Position numbers and translations under genes: made by a program
The notes under the pieces: generated by a model
Database searches by the model: none
Told to the model about the DNA's origin: nothing
Seen by the model: only the letters and a program-made list of their open reading frames with translations
Source of the DNA: Sipunculus nudus
Taxonomy: Eukaryota; Annelida; Sipuncula; Golfingiida; Sipunculidae
Length of the DNA stretch: 64,000 bases
Direction of reading: 5' to 3'
Assembly: GCA_026874595.1 (NCBI GenBank)
Contig: CM049314.1
Coordinates: forward strand, 33,798,229-33,862,228
In this document: positions 47,601 through 59,731 of the stretch, in pieces
Position numbering within the stretch: the stretch's first letter is position 1
How the letters are laid out: each line of letters opens with the position of its first letter

Positions 47601-49805
47601 AGATGGACACTGTGCAAACATGGTTGCAGGTTAGGCCACCACTTTTTGTGTATGTTATAAAGCTCTCCAAGGGCTTCATTTGTGCAAAAAAAATTTTCCT
47701 GATCGGTCAAACGGTTCCCGAGATATGAGCTTGGATGTCTGCAGCGTAAACGTGAATGTAGGTGGCGCCACCTGTCATAATTTTAGAAAAGCTATCCAGG
47801 ATGTTTACGCATGCCGAATTTCAGGTGAATTAGTCTAGTCACTGCAGAGATATGAGTGATTTTAACCCAAGGCAGACGAACAGATGGACACTGTGCAAAC
47901 ATGGTTGCAGGTGGTGCCACCATTTTTTGTGTATGTTATAAAGCTCTCCAAGGGCTACATTTGTGCAAAAAAAATTTCCTGATCGGTCAAACGGTTCCCG
48001 AGATATGAGCTTGGATGTCTGCAGCGTAAACGTGAATGTAGGTGGCGCCACCTGTCATAAAATCAGAAAAGCTATCCAGGATGTTTACGCATGCCGAATT
48101 TCAGGTGAATTAGTCTAGTCACTGCAGAGATATGAGTGATTTTAACCCAAGGCAGACGAACAGATGGACACTGTGCAAACATGGTTGCAGGTTGCGCCAC
48201 CATTTTTTGTGTATGTTATCAAGCTCTCCAAGGGCTACATTTGTGCAAAAAAATTTTCCTGATCGGTCAAACTGTTCGTGAGATATGAGCTTGGATGTCT
48301 GCAGCGTAAACGTGAATGTAGGTGGCGCCACCTGTCATAAAATCAGAAAAGCTATCCAGGATGTTTAGGCATGCCGAATTTCAGGTGAATTAGTCTAGTC
48401 ACTGCAGAGATATGAGTGATTTTAACCCAAGGCAGACGAACAGATGGACACTGTGCAAACATGGTTGCAGGTGGTGCCACCATTTTTTGTGTATGTTATA
48501 AAGCTCTCCAAGGGCTACATTTGTGCAAAAAAAATTTCCTGATCGGTCAAACGGTTCCCGAGATATGAGCTTGGATGTCTGCAGCGTAAACGTGAATGTA
48601 GGTGGCGCCACCTGTCATAAAATCAGAAAAGCTATCCAGGATGTTTACGCATGCCGAATTTCAGGTGAATTAGTCTAGTCACTGCAGAGATATGAGTGAT
48701 TTTAACCCAAGGCAGACGAACAGATGGACACTGTGCAAACATGGTTGCAGGTTGCGCCACCATTTTTTGTGTTTGTTATAAAGCTCTCCAAGGGCTACAT
48801 TTGTGCAAAAAAAATTTCCTGATCGGTCAAACGGTTCCCGAGATATGAGCTTGGATGTCTGCAGCGTAAACGTGAATGTAGGTGGCGCCACCTGTCATAA
48901 AATCACAAAAGCTATCCAGGATGTGTACGCATGCCGAATTTTCAGGTGAATTAGTCAAGTCACTGCAGAGATATGAGTGATTTTAACCCAAGGCAGACGA
49001 ACAGATGGACACTGTGCAAACATGGTTGCAGGTGGCGCCACCATTTTTTGTGTATGTTATCAAGCTCTCCAAGGGCTACATTTGTGCAAAAAAATTTTCC
49101 TGATCGGTCAAACGGTTCCCGAGATATGAGCTTGGATGTCTGCAGCGTAAACGTGAATGTAGGTGGCGCCACCTGTCATAATTTTAGAAAAGCTATCCAG
49201 GATGTTTACGCATGCCGAATTTCAGGTGAATTAGTCTAGTCACTGCAGAGATATGAGTGATTTTAACCCAAGGCAGACGAACAGATGGACACTGTGCAAA
49301 CATGGTTGCAGGTGGCGCCACCATTTTTTGTTTATGTTATAAAGCTCTCCAAGGGCTACATTTGTGTAAAAAAATTTTCCTGATCGGTCAAACGGTTCCC
49401 GAGATATGTGGGTTTATGTGTGGAAACAGACGCACAAACGGACGCAGAGCGCAGAGGAAAGGTCAGAGGTCAAAACAAAATCGGGGCGCAGCAGTTCACA
49501 TGTGACCCGAACATAATCCCGGGTTTCGTAAAATTCCGCCCAGCGGTTACGGAGGAGTTCTCCGGACACCTACGCGGCGGCGGCGGCGGCGGCGTGCAGC
49601 TGAAAACATAGTATCCGCAAAACTCTGTTTTGGCGGATACAATTTTTATCAGTTATGGTAGTGGCAATAATAATGTTTATTTTCTTCTCCTTCTCATTCT
49701 TTTTTTTTCTTCTACTTTTTGTTATTATTGGTTTTAGTTGTGGTAGTTTTTGTTGTTATTCTTCCTCCTCTTATTTATTGTTGTCGATCTTCTTATTAAT
49801 GACTG

Positions 49806-49854
<49 letters not shown>

Positions 49855-50208
49855 TTAATTATTATTATTATTAATTTACTTTTATCATTAAAAGTGGAAG
49901 TAGTTGTTGCCTCTTGTTATTGTTGTTTAAGTTCTTCTTCTTATAATAATATCATTATTATTATTTTTTATTATTATTAATAATAATATTATTAATATTA
50001 TTTATTGTTATTGATATTTTAGTATTACTATTATTCTTAGTAGTAGTCTGTTGATTTTCTTACAGTTGCTGCTTCATTTTATTATCATTATCATCATTAT
50101 TATAATGATTTATCTGTTGATATCACTATTATTTACTATCATTAGTATAATTATTATTAGTAGTAATAGTTAATTTTTTGTTACTGTTTTTATTTCTTCT
50201 TCTTCTCC

Positions 50209-50244
<36 letters not shown>

Positions 50245-50452
50245 GGCTAAATCAGTGTTGTCCTTCGGGATGCCTGGTCTCGAGGCCCTGTCACCTCAAC
50301 AAGTTAACGGATGTGCTCGTGAGGTATCGGCGTACCTACAAAACCACTCTAACTGGGGTTCCCTAATACCGCCCACTGACGGCTGCCCGGATGTCACGTA
50401 TGATCCCGCCATGTTCACGGAGCAAGCGAGACTGTGGAAATGTGATAACTGA
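43470..50452 (+). CDS. Gene D: small secreted protein made of the CTD alone, 174 aa
   Basis: Three coding exons on the plus strand: 43470-43542, 45649-45893 and 50246-50452, joined 525 nt (174 codons plus stop). Exon 1 starts after a strong acceptor (TTTTCCCCTAG at 43458-43468) and its ATG gives MPKMKLTECTYNILSGFLVY and onward, a plausible signal peptide cut near VHG. Exon 2 is 245 nt, phase 1 to 0, the same length as in A and B: TGDFKTTDG, SITQTCTNKYVSGLQTSA, VNSLIGSSLC. Exon 3: GMPGLEALSPQQVNGC, NHSNWGSLIPPTDGCPD and ARLWKCDN-stop. The five CTD cysteines are conserved although the rest is divergent. The signal exon is the least certain part. Role unknown. Confidence 0.78.
44190..44575. repeat. 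~75-85-bp tandem repeat in gene D intron
   Basis: Five diverged units sharing GTGACGGCAGTGATGTC, GAGACAGAAGTGACGCT and GGTGTGCGTGACGG. GC-richer than the surroundings. Overlapping minus-strand ORFs through it are by-products. It lies between gene D exons 1 and 2. Confidence 0.75.
46890..49425. repeat. 280-bp satellite array, about nine units
   Basis: Period 280 bp (281 once). Unit marks: GAGATATGAGCTTGGATGTC, GTAGGTGGCGCCACCTGTCAT, GAGATATGAGTGATTTTAACC and AACAGATGGACACTGTGC. The first two units (46890-47450) are diverged; those from about 47450 to 49240 are nearly identical, so the array expanded recently. Each unit carries the palindrome GGTGGCGCCACC. The 70-codon minus-strand ORFs repeated every 280 bp are reading-frame shadows. 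It fills intron 2 of gene D. A single-copy tail (49420-49610) ends in a (GGC)n run. Confidence 0.92.
49640..50245. repeat. (TTA)n-rich tract up to the gene D exon 3 acceptor
   Basis: About 600 bp dominated by ATT/TTA repeats with TTC interruptions. The last block (50210-50245) runs straight into the splice acceptor AG of gene D exon 3, so the repeat itself supplies the T-rich tract. Confidence 0.9.
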
Positions 50453-50457
50453 AATAT

Positions 50458-50463
50458 ATTAAA
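50458..50463 (+). terminator. Poly(A) signal of gene D
   Basis: ATTAAA, the common variant hexamer, six bases after the TGA stop of gene D. Confidence 0.4.
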
Positions 50464-51174
50464 TGACCATTCTGTCTGATGGTTTAAAAGATTTGTTAAA
50501 TGTATTTTATAGAACCGGTGCTCACACTCTCGTGTCGCCATTTTCTACCTTTTGCATATCACATTTCAGATATTGCCTAAACGTAATGTAATTCGTATTT
50601 AATGTATTTATTCTGGTACAAAATTTGCTTCTTCAGAGCTTCTTCTGCAATATTTTATTTTATTTATTTTTGTGAGGGATATATTAAAATCTTTATATTT
50701 ATATTACTGCAAGTATCTGATTGGTGGCAATCCGGTCGGACAGGCTAACTAACACGTTTAATTACGACCAAGACAATAATCTTGGATTCCCTGGTTCTTC
50801 ATTATAAACACGGTAATACTTTATCTCAGCGCCACCTTGCGTTCATTCAGTGAAACAGCTTGTGAAAAGATGTACATATTCGATAATTTCTATGGATATT
50901 TTAATGAAATACGATTGATTACAAACAAGGTTAGGCTGATTTACGCCGAAACAAATTAAATATTGACTCAAAATACGATTTCCTGTAATTGAGAATTATT
51001 CAAAAATAAAGTCAAATGTGTCAAGCTCTGGTGTTTCACGGCTCTGAGAAATAAATGCATTTTTACCGAACATAACAAAAATAATGTGTCGATTTACCCC
51101 ATTATATAATCGGATATGACGTAGGATATACGGATTTAGATAAGAAAACACTAAAATGCATGAGAGCATAAATG

Positions 51175-51180
51175 TTTAAT
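51175..51180 (-). terminator. Poly(A) signal of gene E
   Basis: ATTAAA on the minus strand about 35 nt after the gene E stop codon. Confidence 0.4.
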
Positions 51181-51214
51181 TATGGCAAAAATGCAAATTC
51201 ATGTGGATCCGGTC

Positions 51215-52939
51215 TCAACAAGACCACTCACGTCGGGAGTCGCCAAAATTTGGAGGGTTCCAGTCGATCGGGGAACAGCCGTCGATAGGAGGGATGATGT
51301 CGCCGTCCCAGTTGTTATGGTCCCTTGTGTAACCGGAAACCTCTAGTCCGCATGCGTGAATATCTGTCAGTGGTCTGATCAGAGCGCCTGGCATTTCGAA
51401 TATAACCTCAGAATTGGCCTATAAAAAAGACATACGAAAATAAAAAATAAAGCAAAAGTATATTCACACATGTAAAATGTCTTTTATAAACATTTTGCCT
51501 AAAACACCGCAGAAAAAGCTGAACAGTCTGGTCATTTAAACACCGCCTTAAAGAGGAAACACTTTTTATGTGTTCTCTCCTGTGTCTGTTTGATGGTTTG
51601 TCTTTTATCTGATTTCGACGATACTTGGATGAGTAGTGGGATAATTTACAGGGAAAGCCCCATAATATTTTATGGGATTTTATAATAACGCGGTAGTTCC
51701 AGTTGTCTATTGGTCTGTTTCCTCCTTTGCGAATAAAAGAATTGTAGTGAGTGTCATTCTAGATATATTGATTAAATCTCAACAGGAAGACTCTTGTCAT
51801 AACAAATATATGTATAAATATCTCCTGAAATAAAGGAACCTATTCAGGCAGTGTACCGTTCCAATATGCAAATCAAGATTTTTCCGTCACTTATGACCTA
51901 AGTGCATTCAGGTGGGCTGATACAGACACACCATGCCAGTACACTTCTGATTGAACCGGTCGAGATATTGGCTTAACATGCGAGGTGCCTGTATCCCATT
52001 GAAAACAAGCACTGTGGGTAATAAAATTGGCAACTCACCGATGTATTTTCTTCTATCTGCACGTCAGCCTGAGCACTGTTGAGGCGGACGTCGTTGAAAC
52101 CGTTACAAAGCTGCTGACCGATCATGTTGTTTAACTTAGTCATCATGTAGATGGCGCTGTTCCTCAAGGCGTCCTCGTACTGAGCTCGGCACTCATCGGT
52201 AATCACAATCCCTCCTCGGGTCCACAAGGTCCCGTTAACTCCGATTTGGAAGACAGGGATAATTGGATCCTGAGCTTAATGTTAAAAAGGTGTTAAATAG
52301 CTGATAAATAAACCATTTAAACAGAATAATTGGTTCAATGTTAAATAAAATATAAAGATTAATCTTTAAAGCTAATGTTTAATGAAGCGTTCAAATAACA
52401 GTTAAATAAACCACTATAAGCGGATAAAGAGTTTAATGTTAGATAAGCTATTTGAAGGAGCCCATAAGTTTTTGCGCCGTGTTTTAGATAATTTAAATAT
52501 CTTGAAACTTTCATTAAGTAAGCTAAAAAAAGTGCCCTATTCCACGGTACATTTTATTCGTTTTGTGTATGTCCACGTGTTAATAATACAGGGGACCCGC
52601 TGAAATAACTTAGCCATTAAATTACTAAAAACCCATAAAGTGTGTTGAAGAAACTATTATTCCTTGATCATAGGTATGGATTATGGAGCATGGATAACAC
52701 CTCCATTTTCAAATATATGCCGACTAATTCATCCTACCTGAATTTTAAGCGAAACTAAAATGATACATATTTTTTATGAGAATTTGATTTGCGTTAAATA
52801 ATGATAAACAGCCTAGAAATTCTAAAAAATCATGTGACTGCTATATATCACTTACAAAATGTTTACTATAGTTAATGCTTGTCTCACCTGTGACACCAGT
52901 GGTCAGCACGGCCACTACGATGAGGCCGTAAACATTCAT
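51215..52939 (-). CDS. Gene E: small secreted protein made of the CTD alone, 163 aa
   Basis: Three coding exons on the minus strand: 52939-52888, 52274-52039 and 51418-51215, joined 492 nt (163 codons plus stop). Exon 1 encodes MNVYGLIVVAVLTTGVTA, a clear signal peptide with cleavage expected before QDP. Exon 2 (236 nt, phase 1 to 0): DPIIPVFQIGVNGTL, VITDECRAQYEDALRNSA, LNNMIGQQLCNGF. Exon 3 (phase 0): VIFEMPGALI, IHACGLEV, DHNNWDGDIIPPIDGCSP and RREWSC-stop. All five CTD cysteines align with A-D. Exon 2 could also begin five bases later (CTCAG/GATCC), but the earlier AG keeps the phase. The gene lies tail to tail with D (about 760 bp between stops). Confidence 0.88.
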
Positions 52940-53504
52940 ACTTTAGCGGACTCACGAAAGATAGTTCTCTCGTGCCGTTGAGGCGCGTGTGAAGATTCAC
53001 GTCTATAACATTTGGTCTACACATTATCACCAAATCTGACGTGCACTTGCTCTCGTTCTGTGTCTGCACACAGAAAAAATATATTAGTCATATATCCCAT
53101 AATATTACCGCGCATGCGTGCGAGGTGACCAAGCCCAGCACCAAGCCACAATGAAGTGCCATGCACACGCGGCACCTGGTGTTCAGATACAGAACCAATT
53201 CAGGGTAGTTTCTTCGTCCAAGAAGGTTATGTTGTCGCGTCCGTTTGTCCATCTTTTTGAAGAATTATGCCCAAATTGGTGGATTGGTGGGACATGAGCA
53301 AGGGAAGATTTTGCATCAAATGTTTGCATTGTTTTGAATCAGCAAAGACATGCGCTAAACTTAGTACCATTCTAGTTTATAAACGGGAGGATGAAATTAT
53401 TTGTGTAAACAAGTGTAGACTGGGCTGTGGTGTGATCTCTGTAGTACTAAGTGACATTTTAAAGGTTATAAATACAAAAATCTGTAGAGTGGATTTTTTT
53501 TTTA

Positions 53505-55645
53505 AAATCCAAATAGATAATCAGACGTTACCAGATGAAGGTCAATGTAATCAAGCAAAATTATTTCACTTAGTTTTGAGCAGGCAGTAACTACCGTTAT
53601 CGGCCTGTAGTAACTGTTCTCGCTACAGTCACTTGACTTATTTTTAGTCAAAGGCACAAGAGCAGATATCATTAACTTAACAAGCAAATAACCATGAAGC
53701 AAAAAAACACAGTGAATAGAAGGGAAACGTATACACAAATATGTTTTCTTGCATGATAAAGTGCTCAGCAGTAAGACCATCCACTCCACAAGCTGTATTC
53801 ACCACGCTTTAGCGACTTAATGCCAACCAAGACCTGCTCAGGTGACACCAGCGTTGAGTTAATACCAACATGAAATTGTATGTTAGCAGTTACCCTGGAC
53901 TTTATATGAGCCGGACTTTTCACACGGTTGAAAATAGAAGAATAAAGATCACGCCACATGGCAGCAATCTTATCCTCTCCAACCCTACCATCGACTCTGA
54001 AGCTTAGGGTACATTCTTCTTGTGACATATTCTAACATTTTCCAAAATGAAATTACATATCCTTTATCTAAAGACTTGGCCAAAGCATCATCTCTAGCGG
54101 TATATTCAGCTCTTTGACACTGTCTTAAGCCATATTTAAAGTGTAACCTTGATCATCTCATAAGCTCATTAATTGGACCATGCCTCGGCTTGCCCAGATA
54201 TCCCTAGGTGATATATTTGCATGTCTAGTTTCCATGTTAAGATCTTGTACAATATCATTAAATCGTGGTACTATATTGTCATCGGTATTTTTGGTCTTAC
54301 AGAAAAATATGTGCTTTTCAATATTCCTGCACAGAGCAGAAGATGCATTAGAGTAAAAACATATTTAATTGTTTTTTTTTTATGGTCATGGAAATCACAA
54401 TTTGGATTACTACATCTTAGTGCAGCAGGCTACTACTGAATGAGACCCAGTAGCTTATCTAGAACATATATATCACAAATAACAGTGCATGTCATAACTC
54501 AGAATGAGATAACCAAATATTGGTGGAATGGGGATCACGTACATACGTATAGCACCCGGAGTTTCTACTTAAGTGAATAAAATCGGATATTATTAAGTCA
54601 GCAAGTTCACAAGTTTAAGAAAGTTCTTTCTCTAATCCGGAATTAACATCAGCATTATAATCTCCAACCACAGCTACATAGCTGGTAGATGTATTTTCTA
54701 ATGTTGAGATTATATTACTAAGGTAATCCAATTAAGACTCATAATTTTGCGTCATTCGTATAGGGTATATATATACACAATTAGCAAGAAATACTGCCTT
54801 TGACTTGAATTGAGAATTACAGGTAGTATTCTTTTGTCGTCTTATGTTTAAAACGGAGTATAAGGTAGTAAGGTTTTACGATCTAAAATACCAATAACAC
54901 CATAGGGACGACCATATAAAATACCGGAGGTGTCATCAATGCCACTAACACCCATGACATCAAAATGTGGGTTTAAAGTGCGTAATATACACAATTCATC
55001 ATTATTAAGCCACAACTCCTGAAGAAAGATTATATCAGCATTTTCACAAATTTTAAAACGTCAGCTTTGCTTGTTTACAGTCCATAGCAGTTATGAGATT
55101 AAGTTGAGATTATCGAAGAGTCTCTGGTTACGAGTAACGTACGTTGCACATATAACAAGTTAAATGTACTGCTGTGGGCCGTATAGAGGAATCTGGGCGG
55201 CATAGGCAGTTCTCATCACGCTGGGACAGGCGCAAGAGAAATGAACCATACTTGGTTCTCAACGCTTCGCAACGCACAGACCTTTACCAGTTTCCTGCAG
55301 TACATGCTGGTGTTCCTGGTTAGAGGAGAGACGAATATACCAACAGACTGTCGCTACTTATGAAGCTGGTTGTGCCGGTATTCCGATCGTGGAAGAGAAT
55401 TATGTTTTGCACGCAACCGGTGATATTTTCCTCGACCAGAGATATCTTCTGTGTGGGTTCTGTTGCTGTCAGTGCCCTGTCGTGATGTTTGTCTCCGGCT
55501 GGTAGAGGAATGGCTTCTGGATGTCCCAGACTGTCTTGTCTCCGGTGCCTGTGGTTTTCTACGCCGAACTGCCTGTACATATGTTTGCTGATTCCTGGCG
55601 TAGGGTTGGTCACCACCAAGACAAGCAATTATGCCTTGCATGGCC
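53505..55645 (-). mobile_element. Decayed non-LTR retrotransposon (LINE) with endonuclease and reverse transcriptase remnants
   Basis: On the minus strand, 55645-55320 holds a basic, Arg/Ser/Thr-rich ORF1-like stretch. 55030-54890 reads QELWLNNDELCIL, LNPHFDVMGVSG and GILYGRPYGV, typical of an apurinic-type endonuclease. 54028-53770 reads MWRDLYSSIFN, VSPEQVLVGIKSLKRG, then by frameshift GVDGLTAEHF, the lead-in to reverse transcriptase. 53660-53510 reads LVPLTKNKSSD, YYRPITVVTACSKLSEII and SDYLFGF, reverse transcriptase fingers. The copy has several frameshifts and stops and ends at an A-rich tract before the catalytic motif, so it is dead. Clade not assigned. Confidence 0.75.
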
Positions 55646-56054
55646 GCAATTGGACGAGCTCGTCATCCTTATCCACGTCATCCTGCACTTTGGAGTCCCG
55701 GCACGTATCTGGTATCGAACCTGACACGTCTGTGTTGTTGTCTGACACTACATTGACACGTCTGTAATGCTCTGCCATGGGGGTTCGACTGGGGCTGCGA
55801 GTGCAGTTTGCTGAGCATCAGATATAATCTGAGTCTGCATTTTGAAAGTGTCGATATCCTTTATAAGCCTGGATGTGTCAAAGTTGTTTTTGCTTAGTGG
55901 TTCTAAGTTGGTCAGATCTCTGGCAACATTTATGGGGATGTTTTGTGTACGAATCTACAGGAAGGCACTATAGTTATGTCCTGTATTTCTTGTTGGCGTT
56001 TGTCAGTTCCTCTTCGTTTAGTCCATGGGCCAGGTGGCTTATTTTGGAATTTTG

Positions 56055-56915
56055 GTATCAGAAAGATGGCAAATTCTATCATACCAGTTTGGAAAGCTTA
56101 TTACCTCTGCTTTACATTTCGGTATGATAGCAGTGCCAATTAAATGAGTACCTTACAGTCTATTACAGGCCTCTAAACTCGGCAACCTAAAATGTCATTT
56201 TGACAAAAATGTCGGCAAAGGAAATGGGGTGAAAGAAACAAAAATAACAAATGATTACCTTTAACTGGTCCGATCTTCGCACTCAATGCGGCAAATGAAA
56301 GCACAGAAGACAAAAATTGCATTTTAGGTCATTGCGGTGTTACAAAGAATATATTAAGGCTATATAACGCCCATATACCATATGGCCAATTCGATTAAAA
56401 AGTTTTACTTGTGTGGCAGACCCCAATAGTTCATAAGTTGCGGAGGTTCCCGTATGCATGAAATGTCTTGATATTACAGCCAATATTCGTGAACTAGACC
56501 AATAGACGAAACAAAACAGATGTAGAAGACTCATCTAAAACCGGCTATATAGCAGAGAATGACGTCATAAGCCAAGCCCTTGGCTGCTTAAAAGAAGGCA
56601 TTTAGGGGTAGGGAAAACATAAACTTCTATATCTTTAGATCTATATACTAATGGCAAAATAATAAATTACCACTTAAACTGTTTGTATTTAAGTCTTCTA
56701 TGCATTGAAATGATCAATATGAAAATTTATTGAATAATCAGGTCATTAGAGGTCAAAAGGTCACGAAACTGAGGCTTAAGTAAAACATTTTATATATTTA
56801 GGCATAACAGTTACGATAGTTATGCAAATGTTTATATCCACATTACAAAAACATACAATCATCTGAGAAGATATTAATTAAGACATTTATTTGCAAGTTA
56901 GTGTGTTTTACAGCC
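56055..56915 (+). repeat. Left arm of a large inverted repeat
   Basis: Pairs in reverse complement with 60735-61507. Matching blocks include CTATTACAGGCCTCTAAACT (56159), TGCGGCAAATGAAAGCACAG, CCAATTCGATTAAAAAGTTT, AGACCAATAGACGAAACAAA and AATGATCAATATGAAAATTT. Identity drops in places, so the arms are old. The arm starts close to the 5' side of the LINE remnant. No ORF of note. Confidence 0.7.
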
Positions 56916-56981
56916 ATTATGCAAAATATTAATGGCAAAAGAAGGCACAATAACCAAATTTATTGTTTCCTGTTAAGTAAT

Positions 56982-57680
56982 CAGGGGCGTAGCCAAGGGG
57001 GGGGGGGCCGCAGGGGGTCATGCCCCCCCCCCCCCCCCCGGGTCGCATCCAGAACTCGCTGTCCTCTTGGAATTTCATAATCTAATACTTATATTATATG
57101 AACAGCTGCAGAACAACTGCAGATCGATCGAGCACAGGCCCTGGTTGTGGTCGACCGTGAACAATCTAACGGCTCCTCTGGTGATACCGGTACTCGAACT
57201 CGCGATCTGTGCTCTTAATAGCCCTGTGTGCTGTCAAGACCACGGAACTCGGTAAAATGCAAAGTTTAACATAAAAATTCAACTTAATAGTTATTTCACT
57301 ACGAGCATTACATTTAAAAGATAATATTTTGCAAGTTACAAACGTAATTGTGCCTTTGGGCCATTGACTTGTTTGAAAACGACTGAAATTTTATATCCTA
57401 ATTTTGAAGAAATATAAATATAAAATATTGAACCTCTCTACAGTTTGACTACATAACGCAAAGACATAAAGGGAACAGAAAATCCTCATATTTTTGTGAA
57501 AATTGCCTTAAAATGTCCTCTTTACATTGTATATTCAAAAAAATTCCCCAATATCGGCGGGGGATATACCCCCTCCCATACCCCCATGTACCTGTAACTA
57601 ACCGCAATAAAACCATGGTTCATAATTGAAAATTAAAAAAAATATATTTTTTTTTCATAAACTAAAATATATAACGGAAA

Positions 57681-57728
<48 letters not shown>

Positions 57729-57855
57729 TACAGTTTTCATAGTACCATTACATGCATATTAGCGCCTCTACCCCCCCCCCCCCCCTGTTTTCGAATTTCT
57801 GGATCCGTCACTGATCATGGCCCCCTCCCCTCCCTCAATCCTGGCTACGCCCCTG
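56982..57855. mobile_element. DNA element with CAGGGGCGTAGCCA terminal inverted repeats
   Basis: The left end CAGGGGCGTAGCCA (56982-56995) is the exact complement of the right end TGGCTACGCCCCTG (57842-57855). GTAAT flanks both sides, a likely 5-bp target duplication. Inside are poly-G/poly-C runs and an (ATA)n tract (57681-57725), but no transposase; it is nonautonomous. Confidence 0.75.
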
Positions 57856-59249
57856 GTAATTTTAAAAAGAGTGTTGTCTATGTGATAACAGTACCTTTAC
57901 ATTTAAATAATATGTTACCTAGGTAATAAATTTTTTTCTGTTTGCTCATGTAATTGACACCTGTAGCTTTCAAAGTGTACCAATAAAGGTAAAAATACAT
58001 CTTTATGCATTACTTACTCGAATAAAACAACCGCATATGTTAAGATTGTAATATTAGTATGATCATATATGAAACTCTTCACTGAATACTTATGTTTCAG
58101 CATGAGCAACAAACAAACGCATCTTAATGTTTATATACATTTTGCACCATGTCGCATCGCAATAGTAATTCAAACATTGCTTGGGCTCGACCATCCCTTC
58201 TGCTTGAGCAATTTCACATAATCTACCAGGCCCATTTGATTCTTCGAAATTTGAGGATTTTTTTTAATCTATAGTTTAGTATCAGTTATTTTTTCTACTT
58301 TAAAATGTGATTTTGACAGTCTCTGTTGCATACTTTAACTTCTGCTAAGTACCTGTCAGACTTTTATAATTTATAATAGACCTGACTGTACATTTTTTGG
58401 CTTATTTTAAATGAACATCTACCTGAATACACCCACCTCTCACCCCACCTGCATTGAAATATATTCGAGTTATGAAACATAAAACATTGTAATATGTGTA
58501 TTTACATAGAACCCAAAATAAACATAAATGAACACTATTAAGACCAACAGACCCAAAGAAACACAATACCTCATAAATGTACCTGGAGAAAGAGATAAAA
58601 GCAAGATAATTATTTGCAATATAATTTCTGAAAATCAAATATTGTAATTATATTTTCCCAATTGTCAGATATGTTGAAAGGCAGTTTTAACTCATTTAGA
58701 AAGAAATCTTGGCAATGTCGATCCCCGATTGAAAGTACAGTCAAATTACCGGTTACATTGAATCAGTTTAATAAGATTGACCACGAATTCTAATTTAAGA
58801 GAAAGGGTAGAGCAAACAATCTTTTTGTGCTGTTAGAAAAAAATCTATGAATAATTCCAGGATTTCATGTTTACAAGTATTTTATACCAGGAGGTTCTAT
58901 AAATGAAAGCCAATTTACTTAAAGCAGCTCCTAGAAAAACTCCCAAAACTATTTGATACAAATAGGAATCACTGGATTTGCAAAAAACGTGAATCAAAAT
59001 AGTGGTTCTTTAATATATACGTTATAATACATTTTTTTCTGCAGAAAAATTAATGATACCACACTCAAACTTCCGCATGTGAAAACAATCTTTATTTTTC
59101 ATTCTATCGCAGAATAATTTTCTGCAATTAAAGAGATTGATAAAAATAATAAAAAAAGCTGGGTTTTATTCATCTATTAACCTAAGAAATAAATTATGAA
59201 TGCCTTTACAAAACTGTTAATAAAATGTAGCATTATATCAATAACACAC

Positions 59250-59255
59250 ACACAA

Positions 59256-59289
<34 letters not shown>

Positions 59290-59418
59290 GTAAAATCATT
59301 ATTTATATAACAGGACCAGATATTTATAATGGTATGCCAATTGTGTGCAAGATCAATCTTGGGAAGGGGCTTGGCGGGGGGGGGTGGGATGATGATGAAG
59401 CAAACCCGCTGGCCAGGA

Positions 59419-59466
<48 letters not shown>

Positions 59467-59485
59467 GTGTGTGTGTATATATATA
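59250..59485. repeat. (TA)n and (TG)n microsatellites
   Basis: TA-rich tracts at 59257-59290 and 59418-59434, then about 45 bp of TG/CG and TA to 59487. A G-rich run lies at 59373-59384. No gene. Confidence 0.85.
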
Positions 59486-59672
59486 TATAGTCGGTTCTGC
59501 TTAATTGTATATCGTAAAACCTTTTCCTATATCTTCTTTATAAATTTTTTTTTTATGAATATCTGATAAATGTATATATCGGGTAATTGTATATTAAAAT
59601 CATCATACATGACAATCCCGGATATTCATGTGCGACAACGGTCTCACGGACTGCTCTTAATTGAATGGGACC

Positions 59673-59684
<12 letters not shown>
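59484..59684. mobile_element. ~200-bp MITE with TATAGTCGGT ends
   Basis: The left end TATAGTCGGTTCTGCTTAATTG is inverted at the right (CTTAATTGAATGGGACCGACTATA). TA at both edges fits a Tc1/mariner-type target site. The interior is AT-rich and noncoding. Confidence 0.65.

Positions 59685-59731
<47 letters not shown>

Noticed and set aside
47839-49172. Five repeated 70-codon minus-strand ORFs
   Set aside because: They recur every 280 bp with the satellite and have no splice context, signal peptide or known motif.
53267-53590. 107-codon plus-strand ORF
   Set aside because: It overlaps the antisense of the LINE remnant at its end, with no known motif or exon signals.
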